Shown: piece by piece, positions 11,818 through 23,728 of the stretch
Position numbering within the stretch: position 1 is the first letter of the stretch
How the letters are laid out: every line of letters begins with the position of its first letter
Assembly: GCA_010093685.1 (NCBI GenBank)
Contig: MU006225.1
Location: 254,507 to 318,506 of the forward strand
Direction: 5' to 3'
DNA: 64,000 bases
Source of the DNA: Ophiobolus disseminans
Lineage: Eukaryota > Ascomycota > Dothideomycetes > Pleosporales > Phaeosphaeriaceae
The notes under the pieces: model-generated
What the model was told of the DNA's origin: nothing
The model's database searches: none
Seen by the model: only the letters and a program-made list of their open reading frames with translations
Program-made: the position numbers and the translations under genes

Positions 11818-12598
11818 TTCAACACATCCCTCGGTTGGGTACCAACGCAGCATGCTAGTAAGAGGATTCTGTATCGTATAGTGAGGGATTACTATAGATC
11901 CATACGGAGCGAACTTGTTTTGATTCAAATATCGCATTTTTCATGTGCAAAAGTGCTGATAGAAGCAGGCGGTCCCGAGGTCGAGCACCGTCTACCCCTT
12001 GTCGTTCAACCACTAGTCCCCACCTCCAAAATTGTGTTCGTATACATTCTCAAGGTAGAATTTGTACCACTCGGAAGGCTCTGAGAACTTTCGCTGTGGT
12101 TCAAAGTACGTATCATTGTCCTTTTGCAGCCTGCGTTGTTCCGAGGTTTGCAGGTGACTGTGCGAGGGCAGGTACCTAGGTAAGCACGTCTACTTCTGAC
12201 CCTCCACGTATCCCTGTGGCGTCCACAAGCATTTAATACTCCAGCACCTATATCACAGCAGTACACATAGACCTTCTCAATGCGTCTCGATGCGCGAAAC
12301 GTCTTCACAACTGTCAACCCCGCATGCACACCCCGCGTCAACAATAGCCCGAACTTCCGATCCGGCAACTTCCGTATACGAACGGGCGATGTAACGATTG
12401 AAACGGACCGTGACTTCGCTACTTCAACTACTCTACACTCGGTAGGATGAACAATCCGCGGCAACATCTGGTCGTTAGGTGGAAGATTTCGCCCGTAATG
12501 AATTGTCCCGGAATACCGTGTCAAGCTTGGCAGGGTTCTATATTAACTACATATATAGTGGCTCATTGCTAAATCACACCATTCGCCGCGTTTTCAGA

Positions 12599-13909
12599 AT
12601 GAAGGTCTTTCAAACTCTTCTAGCCGGCGCGGTCGTGCTACGATCGCTTGCGTCAGCCATCTCAGTAACATCGACCAACTACTGGAACATCACAAACGAT
12701 GTCGAGGGATCGGTCCGCCTCAATGGCCTCGCTTTCCAACAACATGCTCTCACAACATTTGGTGACTACCAGTACGTCGCATTTTACAAAACTGCTACAG
12801 GCTACGGGCAACATTATGTCAATGTCGGACGGCGTCGCATTGCACCTTCGATCAGCGACTGGGAGTATCTCGCCTTGACCGACTACGTGCAGAAGACCCT
12901 CGACGAGCACAACACTATCAGCATGGGCATCAGCGGTGATGGCAAGATCCATTTGAGTTTCGATCATCACGATGTTCCTCTCAATTACCGCGTCTCAAGT
13001 ACCGGCATTGCAAAGACCATCCCATCAACATGGAGTGCTAAAGCGTTTGGCGCGGTTCAACACAGCCTCCCCGGATCTGTCGGACCATGGACACCTTTGA
13101 CATACCCGCGTTTCGAGCGCATCGACAATGGTGACTTGTTGATGGAGTTCCGTATTGGGCAGTCTGGCGCGGGCGATTCTTGGATTCATCGATACTCCTC
13201 AACATCTGGCCAATGGAGCCAGGTAGGGAAGTACCTCCAGGGTGAAGACAACAATAGTTACTTGAATGGATTCAGCAATGCTGCTGGGAAGCTCTTCGTG
13301 TCCTGGACAGTGCGCGAAACGCCAACTGCCAGCACCAACCACGACTTTTACTTCGCCTTTTCAGAAGACGCAGGGCGCACGTTCAAACAGACCAATGGCC
13401 AGACGGTGGCACTACCTATCAAGCCATCAACGCCTGGTATCAAAGTCTACACCATCAAGCAGAATAGCGAGATTATCAACCAAGAGGCACAATGTGCGGA
13501 CGAGAAAGGCCGCTTTCATGCTCTCATGCGCGACAACACTACAGGAACTTCGCGCTTCTACCACTACCTTCGCACTGCCGAAGGACAGTTCAGCAAGACA
13601 GCTATCAACGCACCCGGGCTATCGACGCCACCATATCTCGCATACCGAGGCAAAATTGTGGCAACTGGCGACAGCTTGATTGCCATCTTGCCCGACCAGC
13701 CAAAGCAGACGGTTCAAATATGGAGCTCGACAGCTGGTGGAGGTTACACCGATTGGAAGAAGCTTGCTGAAATCGCGAATATGGCTGGCGAGCCGCTAGT
13801 CGATGAGGAGAGACTAAGGAAGAACAATGTATTGAGCCTGTTCGTGCGACAGGGCGGACCTTTCGGTACGAGGAAGGTGCAGGTGTGGGATTTCGGACTC
13901 GCATTATGA
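12599..13909 (+). CDS. secreted BNR-repeat (BNR_4) beta-propeller protein, possible polysaccharide lyase
   Basis: A single exon of 436 residues. The ATG at 12599 gives a signal peptide (MKVFQTLLAGAVVLRSLASA); the frame is open upstream, but the first ATGs there would mask it. A TATATAG lies about 45 bp before. The mature part has repeated propeller strands, including HNTISMGISGDGKIHLSFDH, SWIHRYSSTSGQW and FYFAFSEDAGRTFK (an Asp-box-like turn). This matches the BNR_4 family, which includes rhamnose-glucuronate and ulvan-type lyases. The domain call is firm; the enzyme activity is inference. No truncation or stops. Confidence 0.75.
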   Translation: MKVFQTLLAGAVVLRSLASAISVTSTNYWNITNDVEGSVRLNGLAFQQHALTTFGDYQYVAFYKTATGYGQHYVNVGRRRIAPSISDWEYLALTDYVQKTLDEHNTISMGISGDGKIHLSFDHHDVPLNYRVSSTGIAKTIPSTWSAKAFGAVQHSLPGSVGPWTPLTYPRFERIDNGDLLMEFRIGQSGAGDSWIHRYSSTSGQWSQVGKYLQGEDNNSYLNGFSNAAGKLFVSWTVRETPTASTNHDFYFAFSEDAGRTFKQTNGQTVALPIKPSTPGIKVYTIKQNSEIINQEAQCADEKGRFHALMRDNTTGTSRFYHYLRTAEGQFSKTAINAPGLSTPPYLAYRGKIVATGDSLIAILPDQPKQTVQIWSSTAGGGYTDWKKLAEIANMAGEPLVDEERLRKNNVLSLFVRQGGPFGTRKVQVWDFGLAL

Positions 13910-14497
13910 GCGGTGTCCAGCGATTGGATATTGAACAGCCTTAGTACAATTCAACGCTCCCACGTACTTCCTGCAACCAACACTAGGAGCAGCCCATACA
14001 TCATCCTTAGAATTGTGTTTAATCATCGTGTTGAGGAAACTGCATCTTTGCTAATGCGAACGACTTGCAGGTGCGGAGAAAGGTACCTTTCTCGGGAAGA
14101 TTTTCATTGGCCCGGACCGCGAAGGATCGGGATCATCGCGCATCAAAACCACGCGTACCCCAGTTCGCAATGCCTGTTTGACATCCACATTGCGGGGAAG
14201 CTGCATCTAAACATACCAGGTACATCGAAGAATTTGCGTATCATCCCACCTGGCCTGCGGTCCGGCAACGGGTTCACGCTTGAGCACGTACTCTTCATCG
14301 GACTGAAGCACTATTAATGTAGGCCAAGTATACCGGTAAAAGTAGATGTCGTCACCGTACTGGAGTATACTACTTATTCGTGCTGGGTATTACGCTCGAC
14401 TGACAATATAAAAACTCTCGTAGCTGCTGTAGTACCTGGGTATCTTGGTCGGTGGTCTTTCCAAAGTTCACCTTTATATCATCATCGAGCCCACAAC
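13910..14497. other. intergenic with GH32 promoter
   Basis: About 590 bp without recognisable genes. A 134-codon open frame starting just after the BNR gene has no family features. The last 100 bp hold the TATA box of the GH32 gene. Confidence 0.5.
14405..14413 (+). promoter_or_regulatory. TATA box of the GH32 gene
   Basis: AATATAAAA about 90 bp before the ATG at 14498, consistent with a leader of about 60 bases. Confidence 0.45.
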
Positions 14498-16313
14498 ATG
14501 TATCAGTCCATAGCCTCTTTCGTTGCACTCATTAGCCTTCTTGACTGCAGTGCTGCACAGTCGTCTCTTCTCTCGGCGTCCAGAGCTACACCAGCCTCAT
14601 CAAGGGCAGCAACATCTACATACTCACAATCAGATGTACCCACCGGCACTGCCATACCAGGAGATTATGATGACGCATATCGTCCTCAAGTCCACTTCAG
14701 TCCGCCACAAGGTTTCATGAATGATCCAAATGGAATGTTCGTTGATGCGAATGGAACCTACCATCTTTACTACCAATGTTCGTTCTCTAATACTTAAGTT
14801 GTTCACCATTGTAAACCGCTCAAATCTAACACCTTGATCAGACAACCCCGCCGCGAATGTAGCTGGTAGGCAGCACTGGGGCCATGCAACTAGTCAAGAC
14901 CTCTACACCTGGACGAACCAGCCCATAGCCATCTTCCCAGGCGGCCCGACCGAAGGCGTCTTTTCTGGCTCTGCGGTCGTCGACGTGAACAACACGTCCG
15001 GCTTCTTCCCGAATCAAACCAACGGCGTGGTGGCAGTGTACACCATCAATGTTCCAGAAAACCAGACCCAGCACATCGCATACTCGCACGATGGCGGCTA
15101 CTCGTTCATCAAGTACGCGGATAACCCCGTGATCTCACCCGGTGGCACTAACCCGACTCAATTCCGCGACCCGAAAGTCATCTGGGATGTGAGCACGCAA
15201 CGCTGGGTCATGGTCATCGCGTACCCCATTGACTTTGAAATTGGTATTTTCTCCAGCCCTAATTTGATCAACTGGACAGCCGAGAGCAATTTCTCGCACT
15301 ACGGCGTTACCGGACTTCAATATGAGTGTCCTAATCTCGTGGAGATTCCTGTTCAAGATAGCAACTTAAGCGAGTCGATGTACGCCATGCTCATCTCGAT
15401 CAATCCCGGTGCACCACTTGGTGGATCAATTACCGAGTACTTCCTTGGCTCGTTCAACGGGACGCACTTCGATGCGCTGGATTCGACAGTGAGGTTTACC
15501 GACTTTTCCAAGGACAACTACGCTGGCCAGTTCTTCTACGGTATCCCATCAGACGAAGACCAGGTCACGCTCAACTGGGCGTCCAACTGGCAGTACACCA
15601 ATGTCGTTCCCACGGCGGGCGAAGAACTAGGCGATGGCTTCCGCAGTGCAATGACCGTGCCTCGTGGCCATTACATCAAGAATTTAACGCGATTCGGTCC
15701 GAGTCTGATATCGTACCCGTGGAACATTATGTCCATCGTTGAGTCGGAACTCGCTTCTAACAACTCTCTCGATAACGGAACGGTGTTGTTGGATTACTCT
15801 AACGTTAAGTCGGGTGCAGTCTACTTCGAGGCGAACATCACCGGCCTCACAACGTCCGAATCGCTGGACGGAACACTCAACTTCACTTTCTCTTCTTCCG
15901 TCTCCGGCGAATCCATCTCAGGCGGCACATTCATCAGCAACGGCGACGTCTGGCTCGATCGCGGCCACACCGATGGCTTCTCAAACCCGTTCTTCACCGA
16001 CAAGTTCTCTGCCACCGGCCTTTACAATGAGGATGATGGGTCTTGGAGACTGTCAGGTATCATTGACCGCAGTATCATTGAGATCTTCTTGAATGGCGGC
16101 GAGCTTAGTGCATCGAGCGTTTTCTTCCCAACCAGGCCTTTGGATACCATGGCGCTGAGAGTGTCGGGTCTTAATTCTACTGCGACGGCTAGTGTGGGTG
16201 TGTGGGCGCTGAAGGCGGCGTGGTTGAATCAGGCGGACGTGAATGGGACGGTGAGCGGGAATGTGACTAGTGGTGGGAACTCGACTAGACTGGGAGGTAT
16301 GAGGCTGCTCTAA
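14498..16313 (+). CDS. secreted GH32 beta-fructofuranosidase (invertase)
   Basis: Exon 1 is 14498-14777 and exon 2 is 14842-16313 (64 bp intron, GATCAG acceptor); 583 residues. Splicing rebuilds YYQYNPAANVAG and HWGHATS, typical of GH32. A signal peptide is present at the N-terminus (ends near CSAA). The three family carboxylates are visible: nucleophile D76 in FMNDPNG, D203 in FRDPK and acid/base E255 in YECPN. The C-terminal third is the usual beta-sandwich (IDRSIIEIFLNGGE). Many N-X-S/T sites suggest heavy glycosylation. It hydrolyses sucrose or fructans outside the cell; the exact substrate cannot be told from sequence. Intact. Confidence 0.92.
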
Positions 16314-16527
16314 GACAGTTGTAACACATGATGTTCGCCGTCAAACATCCAGAACAGATGACGCTGGGGGGCTCCATCAATGCAAATACGGTTTTACATA
16401 CCAACAGCAATTAATGCAAACAATATTCATATGGCTTTTCTCATCCGTTTTCCGAAATGTATCATCCTTTCTTCTCGCCACACCACGTTGAGACTTCAAG
16501 ATCCGGAGACGATCGACAGACGATAGG

Positions 16528-17972
16528 ATGACGGAACGCGACAAAGTAAAGCAGCTCGATCAAGCGAAAGAATCTGCGGATATCATCAATTTCAAGGTCA
16601 ACGGAGCAAAGATACCCAACTTTCGGATCGCGCGCACAGAACCTAACAAGCGACTGAAGACCGTGTTTGGCATCGATAATGCTTTCACCAATCCCAGTCC
16701 ACTCGCCGCCATCGCGTTCATCAGACATGCAACAAGGTTGATGAAAGATTTACTGGACTCCCTGATGCGGTCGAACAGCCTAAAAGAACCTACGTCGGAA
16801 ACGCGGTTGAGCCGATGAAGAAGACAGTCGGGCTTGGTGAGAAGCAGCCTGTCGAGGACTGGACAGCGCTGCGCAACCATGCCCTCCGATTCTGCAAAGA
16901 ATATCGCGATCATCCAGATAATGCACAAAGCATCAATCTGGCTAGCTTGGTGCAGCTCGTCACGCTGAAAGTTTCTCTCTACTACCTCTTTCCAAGCGAA
17001 GTAAACCTCACCAGTGACGTCTTCAAGGACTACGTGGTCATGGACGATCGCATCAATCAACTTTGGATCAATTCGAAGAAAGATGCGGCTCAACGTCCGA
17101 ATTGGGAGAAGGAGACGAAACTCCAGGACGCTCTACGTCGAGTGCTAACGCGCCCACTGGCTGAGGCCTCCAACAACATCAATACGATACAAGTGCATGG
17201 ATGGTGGTCGCTGGCAAGCATGTACTCCATACTAAGCAACACCCTCATGTCGTTGAAACCAGTCAGGTACATTCGCAAGTTATGGACACCAACGGCTGCT
17301 CTCGTCCACTCATCCAATGACAACAAATCGATGCGCCCTGATCCCAGTGATCCTCCACACAATCCAATGAATCTCATTCTACCCGCCTACGAAACGATGT
17401 GGCGTGTGGTCATGAGGTGTTTCCTGGAGATTCAATACCGCGGAGCGAACAACCGGTCCGAATGGTGCAGAACCATGAAGGAATACGTTGAGGAGTTAGC
17501 AGATCCTCACATTGCGAGACCGATTTTGAAATCGATGTCGCCGACCGATGCCCGACCGATGGACATTGTCAAAAAAGGCTTGCGCTTGTACCCTCCCACA
17601 TGACGAGTGCACCGCCGCTTCGGCCAAGAAGATGTCTCCGCAAACATCGAAGAATGCCACCGGTTCAGTATCCTCACGGAAGATAAGCCCAACTTCTTCT
17701 TCCCGGAACGTTGGCGCAAGATCGAAGATGACGCCAGAAAGTATGGCATGGACGCCAAAGATTGGGAAGAGAGATTGTGTTTCATGCCATTCGCATTCCA
17801 CTGCCCTTCCAGCCAGAGAAAGACGAATGGGTTTGGCTACAAGATGATTGCGCTGTTGGTGGGCGTGCTATGCGACACGATCAACGAGGGGTGGAACCTG
17901 GCCGGGGTCCAGCTACCCAAGCTGGGAACTCCGCTGAGGTCGGATCGAGCACATACAAGGATCTCAAATTGA
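16528..17972 (+). pseudogene. cytochrome P450-like gene, broken
   Basis: Three segments in one orientation. The N-terminal segment (from ATG 16528) includes FRIARTEPNKRLKTVFGIDN. A frame change near 16.75-16.81 kb leads to the long middle frame (16815-17603). That frame stops at TGA 17601-17603 right after KKGLRLYPPT, and the same frame continues to 17972. At the stop, relatives have Arg, so CGA to TGA is the simplest change. The C-terminal part carries NFFFPERWRKIEDDARKYG and a P450-like heme loop, FMPFAFHCPSS, then GFGYKMIALLVGVL. The N-terminal membrane anchor is missing. It is a fungal P450 or P450-like relic; the loop lacks the usual Gly and Arg before Cys, so heme binding is doubtful even in the ancestor. 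Confidence 0.62.
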
Positions 17973-18271
17973 AGAAGTTGTAGAGAAGAACGGAGCATGG
18001 TAGTAGCGGGTCAAGGAACTGGGCTTCTGCATCCTATAGATTGTATGACAGGATATAATGAATCGCGATGACTTCATGAATATTGACTTCGTGAGGACAT
18101 TCAATTCGTCGAGGTTGCTGTATATATCCAGCAGTTGTTGGGTCAGGACTACATGCATACTCGAAGCAGAAGAGATGCATGATTTCTCATGTATGTGGAC
18201 CTCGCACGATCCTTCCCATACGTGCGTCCATCGCTCGAGCGCTCGTTGAGTGCAATGGCGCACAGACACAA

Positions 18272-20246
18272 CTATTCCCCTTTGATGATATCCGCAGCCT
18301 TCTCAGCAACAGCATACATCGTAGCTTGAAGATGTGCGGCCGGTATAAGCGGGATGATGCTCGCATCCACGATCCTCAGATTGTCCACTCCGTAAACCTT
18401 CAGCTGTGCGTCAACACATCCTCCAAGATCCTCAGGCATGAGCGCACACCCGCCACTAGAGTGAGCATACGAAGGGCTAAGAGACCCGGTTTGGATGCCA
18501 GCATTGAGGATCTCGTCATCGGTCTGGTACTGAGCACCTGGTACGGTTTCAACGGGCGCGTAGCGCTGAAGTAGGGGCGCTTTGGTCCAGTGCTCGCGGT
18601 TCCAGCGGACTAGTTCGCCAAGGATCATCTTATCGACGGGGTTTTGGAAGGCGTTGCGTGCCACAATGGGGTTTGCGGCTGGATGCGTTGTGTTGAGGAT
18701 GATGGTACCGCGCGACAGAGGCTTCTGTATGACTGCAGACGCTCGACCCCATGGTTAAATTGGAAATTCGCCTGTCGCAGCGTCTTTGGACAGATAGTGC
18801 TCCCCAAGAATTGTTCGTTGAGCGAGATTGCCTTTTAAAAGCGCTGTACTCTTCGCGTATCTTGAAGGCAGATAGGCAGTAGCATTTTGCTTGGAAACGA
18901 TAGCAGTGATGTCCTTGTACTTCTCGGAGAAATCTTTGAAGGCGATGAACAAAGCTGCGCTGCCGCGACCATAAGTCCAAGGTCCAGAGCGGTTGGTCGC
19001 GTATTGCTCCGCAGCCGTGGCGTTGAATGCTTGATCGGGCTTCGTCACCAGCATGTCTTGATTAGGGATTGATTGATTCGAAAGCCTGGAAGTCATTGAG
19101 AGGGGCTGGTGATCTTGGAAGTTCGAGCCCACTCCAGGAAGGTCTCGCTTGACCTTGATGTTTGCCGACGAAAGGACATCCTTCGGTCCGATGCCCGAAA
19201 GCATAAGTAGGTGCGGAGTGAATACACCGCTGGCGGCGAGTATCACTTCTTTCGCGGCATAGACGGATGTAGATGTGGAGTTGATGTTTGACGTAAGCTT
19301 GATTCTGCTTACCGTCAGCTTCTTGCCTTTCTTGAAGATAAGCTCATCGACGTGGGTATTGGTCAGTAGTTGCAGATTCGAGCGTTGCTTGACCGGATCG
19401 TAGTAAGCTTTGCGAGCATGACTTCGTTCTTTGGTAGCGTTGTCGATAGAATTTGGTGTCCAAAAGGTACCAATCGGCCTCGAAAAACCCTCTATCTCGT
19501 GTGGGATGTCGGTCCTGCTAACGAATGACCCCATGATATTGACGTAGTCCTCGTACTGGTAACTAGGTATGGACACTTTCACGGGTCCGTTACCGTATCT
19601 ACACAGACTTGTTAATTCGAGCCCTGAGTGACGGCGACCTTCGGTACTTACGCTGCCGCATCGTAAGTGATGTTGAAATGTCTTTGCACCGCCTCTGAAG
19701 GTCCATCAAAGTGCGTAGATTTCTTGAAGTACTTCTTGAGTCCATTGTAGCCCCATCCTGGACTTCCTAGTTGCTCCCATGCGTCATAGTCTGCATCCGA
19801 GCCACGGTCCCATTGCATACCATTCACGACCGACCCTCCACCGACCACATTTCCTACAAGAACACTCCATGTCTTGTTCTGCATGAACGGCTCTGGCGCA
19901 GACGTGATATCGTAGTAGTTGTCGGTATTGATATTTGCGAAATAAGGAATGCGCGTAGCCGGCCTATCATCCACTACACCATTCTCGACGACGAGGACAG
20001 ACACTGTGCTTGGTCAACTTTTGATGTTTCCTGAAACCGCCGGAAGAAGAGGGAAAACGACTTACCTTTCTTGTTTTCTGTCAACCTATTGGCTACGACG
20101 AGGCCACTAAGCCCTCCACCCACAACAATGTAGTCATAGGTGTTGTCGCGAACGGAGGCGAGGCGTGCGTCAAGAGGTGCAGCAACAACGGTAGGGGCGG
20201 TTGATGCAATAAGCCCTGTAATCAGGATACGACTAATCAAAGTCAT
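18272..20246 (-). pseudogene. secreted GMC oxidoreductase with one premature stop
   Basis: Three exons on the minus strand: 20246-20066, 20003-19652 and 19598-18272 (introns of 62 and 53 bp), 620 codons in total. Signal peptide first, then the FAD-binding YDYIVVGGGLSGLVVANRL. GMC motifs follow: VVGGGSVVNGMQWDRG, AAKEVILAASGVFTPHLLML, SGIGP and the C-terminal GVDNLRIVDASIIP. An in-frame TAA at 18755-18757 interrupts EFPI and PWGRAS. It is where relatives have Gln, so a single CAA to TAA change explains it; the frame runs on unbroken for 160 more codons. The active-site region reads PAAHLQAT, with Ala where Gly is common. Products of such genes oxidise alcohols outside the cell; this copy should be dead unless the stop is read through. 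Confidence 0.85.
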
Positions 20247-20296
20247 GTTTTGAGAACGAACATGTCTCAGAAGCGGCACTAATTGGCGTGCGCTCT

Positions 20297-20302
20297 CTTA
20301 TA
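20297..20302 (-). promoter_or_regulatory. TATA-like box of the GMC gene
   Basis: Minus-strand TATAAG about 50 bp upstream of the ATG at 20246. Confidence 0.35.
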
Positions 20303-21421
20303 TTGTCACTGCTGGAATGTCGCCCCGAAGGATTGCCTACCTAGAACCTACATGGAGGTATCTGCCACCTGCTTCAAGGGCGGTTGAACGCGACTACCGC
20401 CTGCGTCACGTGAAGTCGGCCGCTGCAATACGACAACCTCACCGCTTAGAGGACGCAATTCGCAACAAATAGATCATCTTGAATTGCGCCTGCTTGATGT
20501 CGAGCGTAAGATATCAATCTAGAGTCCTGCGGCTGCATGCAGGTGTCTTTCACGACAGCCCCGCTTCCGGCCTTAGCTTGGCGACGCAGCCAATCATGGA
20601 AGCACGCGCAGTGGGGCGTCCGGGCAACCTTGTCTTCGCTCCACCGATCAATTCAAAAGAGCTCATCTTTTGCCAATCTTGACGGGACTCTGCAAAATAC
20701 GGGCTTGTCCGTATGAAATTGCGCAAGTTTCAAGAACTTCCTTCCCAAGGCTTACATCTGCCAGCATATGAAAAGCCTATTTGATGCTATAAAGCGGAAC
20801 AGATAAACGTATCAGCGTTGGAACCCGTTGTCGCGCGTCAAAGTAAAAGGGTTAACATTCCATAACTTTTGAGAGACAGCCCGTATAAAGTGCTGACAAA
20901 TTCGGCTGAATTGAGAGATGCTAGTTTGAGCGCCGTGGGTGTCAACGCTTGCCCTGTAAGATACGACGCCCGTCGCTTGCATAATTACCTAGGTATGGTC
21001 CAAACAAATACTCCATTCAAATGAGCATCAGCTTTGAATGAATTTCTTGCGTTCTCAAAATGTCACACTAAAAACAGATGCGAATAGCATGTACAACGTC
21101 TCGTTCAAGCTAACGATTGCGCCGCATAGAGAGGATGCTGAAAAACTTGGTCTGCTCATCAGTCCGCGGCCAAGAACCAAGTGATCCATTTCTCACAACG
21201 CAGATGGTGTAGCATTGTCAAGATACGGTCAGGCTGTCTCGGATATATCATCGCTTGATGAGGCCGTTTCCAGCGGACTTCAGTTCGAAAAAATTGTGTT
21301 TTGGAAGAGCTTGTGCGAAAGCATAACTTCCACGGCGTTTTGTATGACCTTTCGTTCTTAATATCCTCGATCTCGATCTCTTTCTCTTTTCCAACTTTGA
21401 CCATAGAATTAACCGCACGAG
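20303..21421. other. intergenic, 1.1 kb
   Basis: Lies between the outward-facing GMC and rhodopsin-like pseudogenes. I see no gene, repeat or RNA. One 67-codon open frame (20479-20682) has no recognisable features. Confidence 0.5.
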
Positions 21422-22601
21422 ATGGACAATGCAGAGCATCTTCCAACCAGGCATCGCGAGCTCATCGTGGTGGCTCTCAGCATGATGCTCGTGAATATCT
21501 CTTTCACGATCTGGAGGATAGTCCTGAGATCGTGATTGTCCTTATGGACAGGCCCAAGTGACTTGGCTTATGATCCATGGAGCGGTAAGTAGCGACCACG
21601 CTGCTAATTTTTGTATGGAAGAGACTGACAACACTGCAGTCAGTCAGCAATGCAGGCATGATCAATACCGTATTCTGTGGTTTTAACGGCGCCGGTCGTC
21701 TCCTACGTGATCCATTCTGGTAGCCAAACATGGTGGAGAAAATGGTCTTTTAAAATCATCTCACGTTTGTCTCGTAGCTACTCAATGTGTATGGCATGTG
21801 GATTGTGAAGCTTTCCATATGTGCCTATCTTCTGGCGCTGAACTTTTCGAAAACGTATCGATGGGTTGTCTAGGTAAGCTCATCGCTTTGAATTAGGTTG
21901 GGACGATGACTAACCATCCATGCGTACAGGGAACCATCGTATTTGCTACGATCTTCAACTTTTTACTCCCAGCCACCCAGCACTTCGGCCTTTGTAGGCC
22001 ACTCGCATCGCGATGGGACACGCGAATCAAGGACAAGCACTGCTGGACACAGACGGTCCGTATCAGTATCGCGTACACACAAGCTATCTTGAATATCGTT
22101 ACGGATTTGGTATATGCCACAGCCCCAATCGCTTATCTGCGTTCTGTCCAGTTGATTCGGCAAACGCAATGGAGTGTCCGAGCCGTGTTTCTCATGTCCC
22201 TAGTGTAAGTTGGTTGAGTCGCAGCTTGCACGCTCAAAAAATGAGGGCTGATTCTTGCTCATCGCAGGTGCACAACGATATCCGCTCTCAAACTATGGGA
22301 CTTCCAACGCATCCAGAACCAGAAGGAAATCTACTACGAGTTCGTGACATTATCCATATGGAGCATAACCGAAGTAGCAATCGGCATCGTCGTTGCAAAT
22401 CTTCCGCCTCTCCGCAAGTCATTCGACGGTCTCTTCAAACTGTCATCTCTTCCACGAAACGGAGTAGAGTGTCTTCGACGAATAGATCAAGTGGTGGCAA
22501 CTTGGAAGACTTCAAGATGCCGAAACACCGTGGCCAGACAGACGGTGGTTGGTCTCGGGTTGGTGACAATAGCGGAGGCGATCTGCATGACGTCGATCTA
22601 G
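21422..22601 (+). pseudogene. fungal rhodopsin-like integral membrane protein, heavily mutated
   Basis: The ATG at 21422 opens a membrane-protein frame (HRELIVVALSMMLVNISFTI). The coding path passes through at least three introns. Later segments include LLNVYGMWIVKLSICAYLLA, GTIVFATIFNFLLPATQHFG, ISIAYTQAILNIVTDLVYAT and WSITEVAIGIVVANLPPLRK, typical of the fungal rhodopsin-like (extracellular CFEM receptor-type) seven-helix family. In-frame stops occur at 21533 (TGA) and near 21718 (TAG), 21754 (TAA) and 21778 (TAG), plus a TAG at the exon end before the intron near 21873. All sit where Trp or Gln fits, so all are explained by C:G to T:A changes. It is clearly dead. The 3' end is uncertain: after the TAG at 22601 the frame stays open for about 30 codons. 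Confidence 0.72.
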
Positions 22602-22675
22602 AAGCTAGAGGACGCAGTAATAGCATCGTTAGGACCACACAGATCTCTATCGACCACGGAGCAAGCCGGATCTAG

Positions 22676-23728
22676 GTTTGGGGAATTGATGCTGCTCTGA
22701 GGGGAGCTTCGAGGCACGGAGGCTCGGGATGGAGAGCGCTGCGATACTCGTGCGCGTTGACTACCTATGTAGCTACATACCTAGGCAGCAAGAGACATGA
22801 ACAGCCCATAGCGATTCGGATTTCGCACTTTCATTTTCAGTAGTAAAGTGACGTAATATGCAAGAGTAGTGAATCCTCGTGTCATTAAGAATGGGCAATG
22901 GTTGGCGTGCTATGTGAGCAGGCGTGCACGGACGACAGCAACATCGTCTGCCCGGATTACCGGTAGGTGCACGGGCCTCGTCTGCCCGGTTTAGGCGCCC
23001 TGGCCGTCTTCGTTCCACCCGCGATCACGTCCCCAATCCATCATCCACGTTTGCTTTTGACTGCGCAGGTGCGCATCAAACCGCTGCATTACCCAACGCT
23101 CTCGCCAACGTCGAGGGACCTATACTGATTATGCTTCAAGTCGTTACCTAGGTACAGCCGAGATGCACGTCTCATTCGCCGAACGTGGATTCGCGGCAGC
23201 CCTGATCGCGTTCACTTCCCATCATCCTTTCCAGCGCAATGATGGCCATGGCCCATGGGTTGAAGAGTACTGATGTTCTTTTGTATTCCTCCTGAGCTGA
23301 CAAAAGCTTATCATGGACGCTGCCTGGTAGACTCTTCGCACCATGTTCCAAGAGAAGAAATTTGCTACTTTCCTGCTCGCGTCTAAAATGTTCCGCGTGC
23401 AAATCCTCGTCGATCTTATAGTCGTTTCATTCGCTATCGAATTCGATAGCCTTTCAAGGCGCTGTGAACTGAAATCTTGCTACCAATGAGCAGGCATGAT
23501 GATCTTCCTTGGAGACCAATCCAGTCCGAGACTTTCAGCCCGTACAGTCAGCCTCTGGCCACGTCAAAAAGAAACATTACATACAAGGGCTGGCTGACCT
23601 CAATAAACAAGAAACGTTCGAGAGCACTCTGCCTTATGATTCAGGTTTTCCTTAGCCATCCTCCCATGCCAGAGAGTCACTACTAGCTAGGTCTTCCTTT
23701 TCACAACATACGGGGGAAAGTGGCAAGC
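22676..23728. other. intergenic, 1.05 kb
   Basis: Contains one copy of the short dispersed repeat (22924-22994). No other gene, RNA or transposon was recognised; open frames on both strands look like chance. Confidence 0.5.
22924..22994 (+). repeat. short dispersed repeat, two adjacent units
   Basis: The first unit reads GTGCACGGACGACAGCAACA then TCGTCTGCCCGG; the second reads GTGCACGGGCCTCGTCTGCC then CGGTTTAG. Each can fold: GGACGA with TCGTCT in the first, CGGGC with GCCCG in the second. It is the clearest copy of the family seen at 9090 and 11391-11817. Confidence 0.8.

Larger units (their letters stand above)
10985..12598. other. intergenic, 1.6 kb, with short dispersed repeats
   Basis: Lies between the outward-facing carboxypeptidase and BNR genes. 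It contains three copies of the GTGCACGG/TCTGCCCGG repeat (listed separately). No open frame here has recognisable coding character. A TATATAG at about 12551-12557 may serve the BNR gene. Confidence 0.55.

Noticed and set aside
13913..14317. 134-codon frame after the BNR gene
   Set aside because: No conserved motif, composition unlike neighbours, and overlaps the expected 3' region and promoter space.
22013..22675. 220-codon plus-strand frame
   Set aside because: It runs over the exons and introns of the rhodopsin-like pseudogene in a different frame; the hydrophobic helices lie in the other frames.
9090..22994. CRISPR-like array from the repeated GTGCACGG / CGTCTGCCCGG units
   Set aside because: Spacing is irregular, copies are dispersed in both orientations over 14 kb, and the organism is a fungus.
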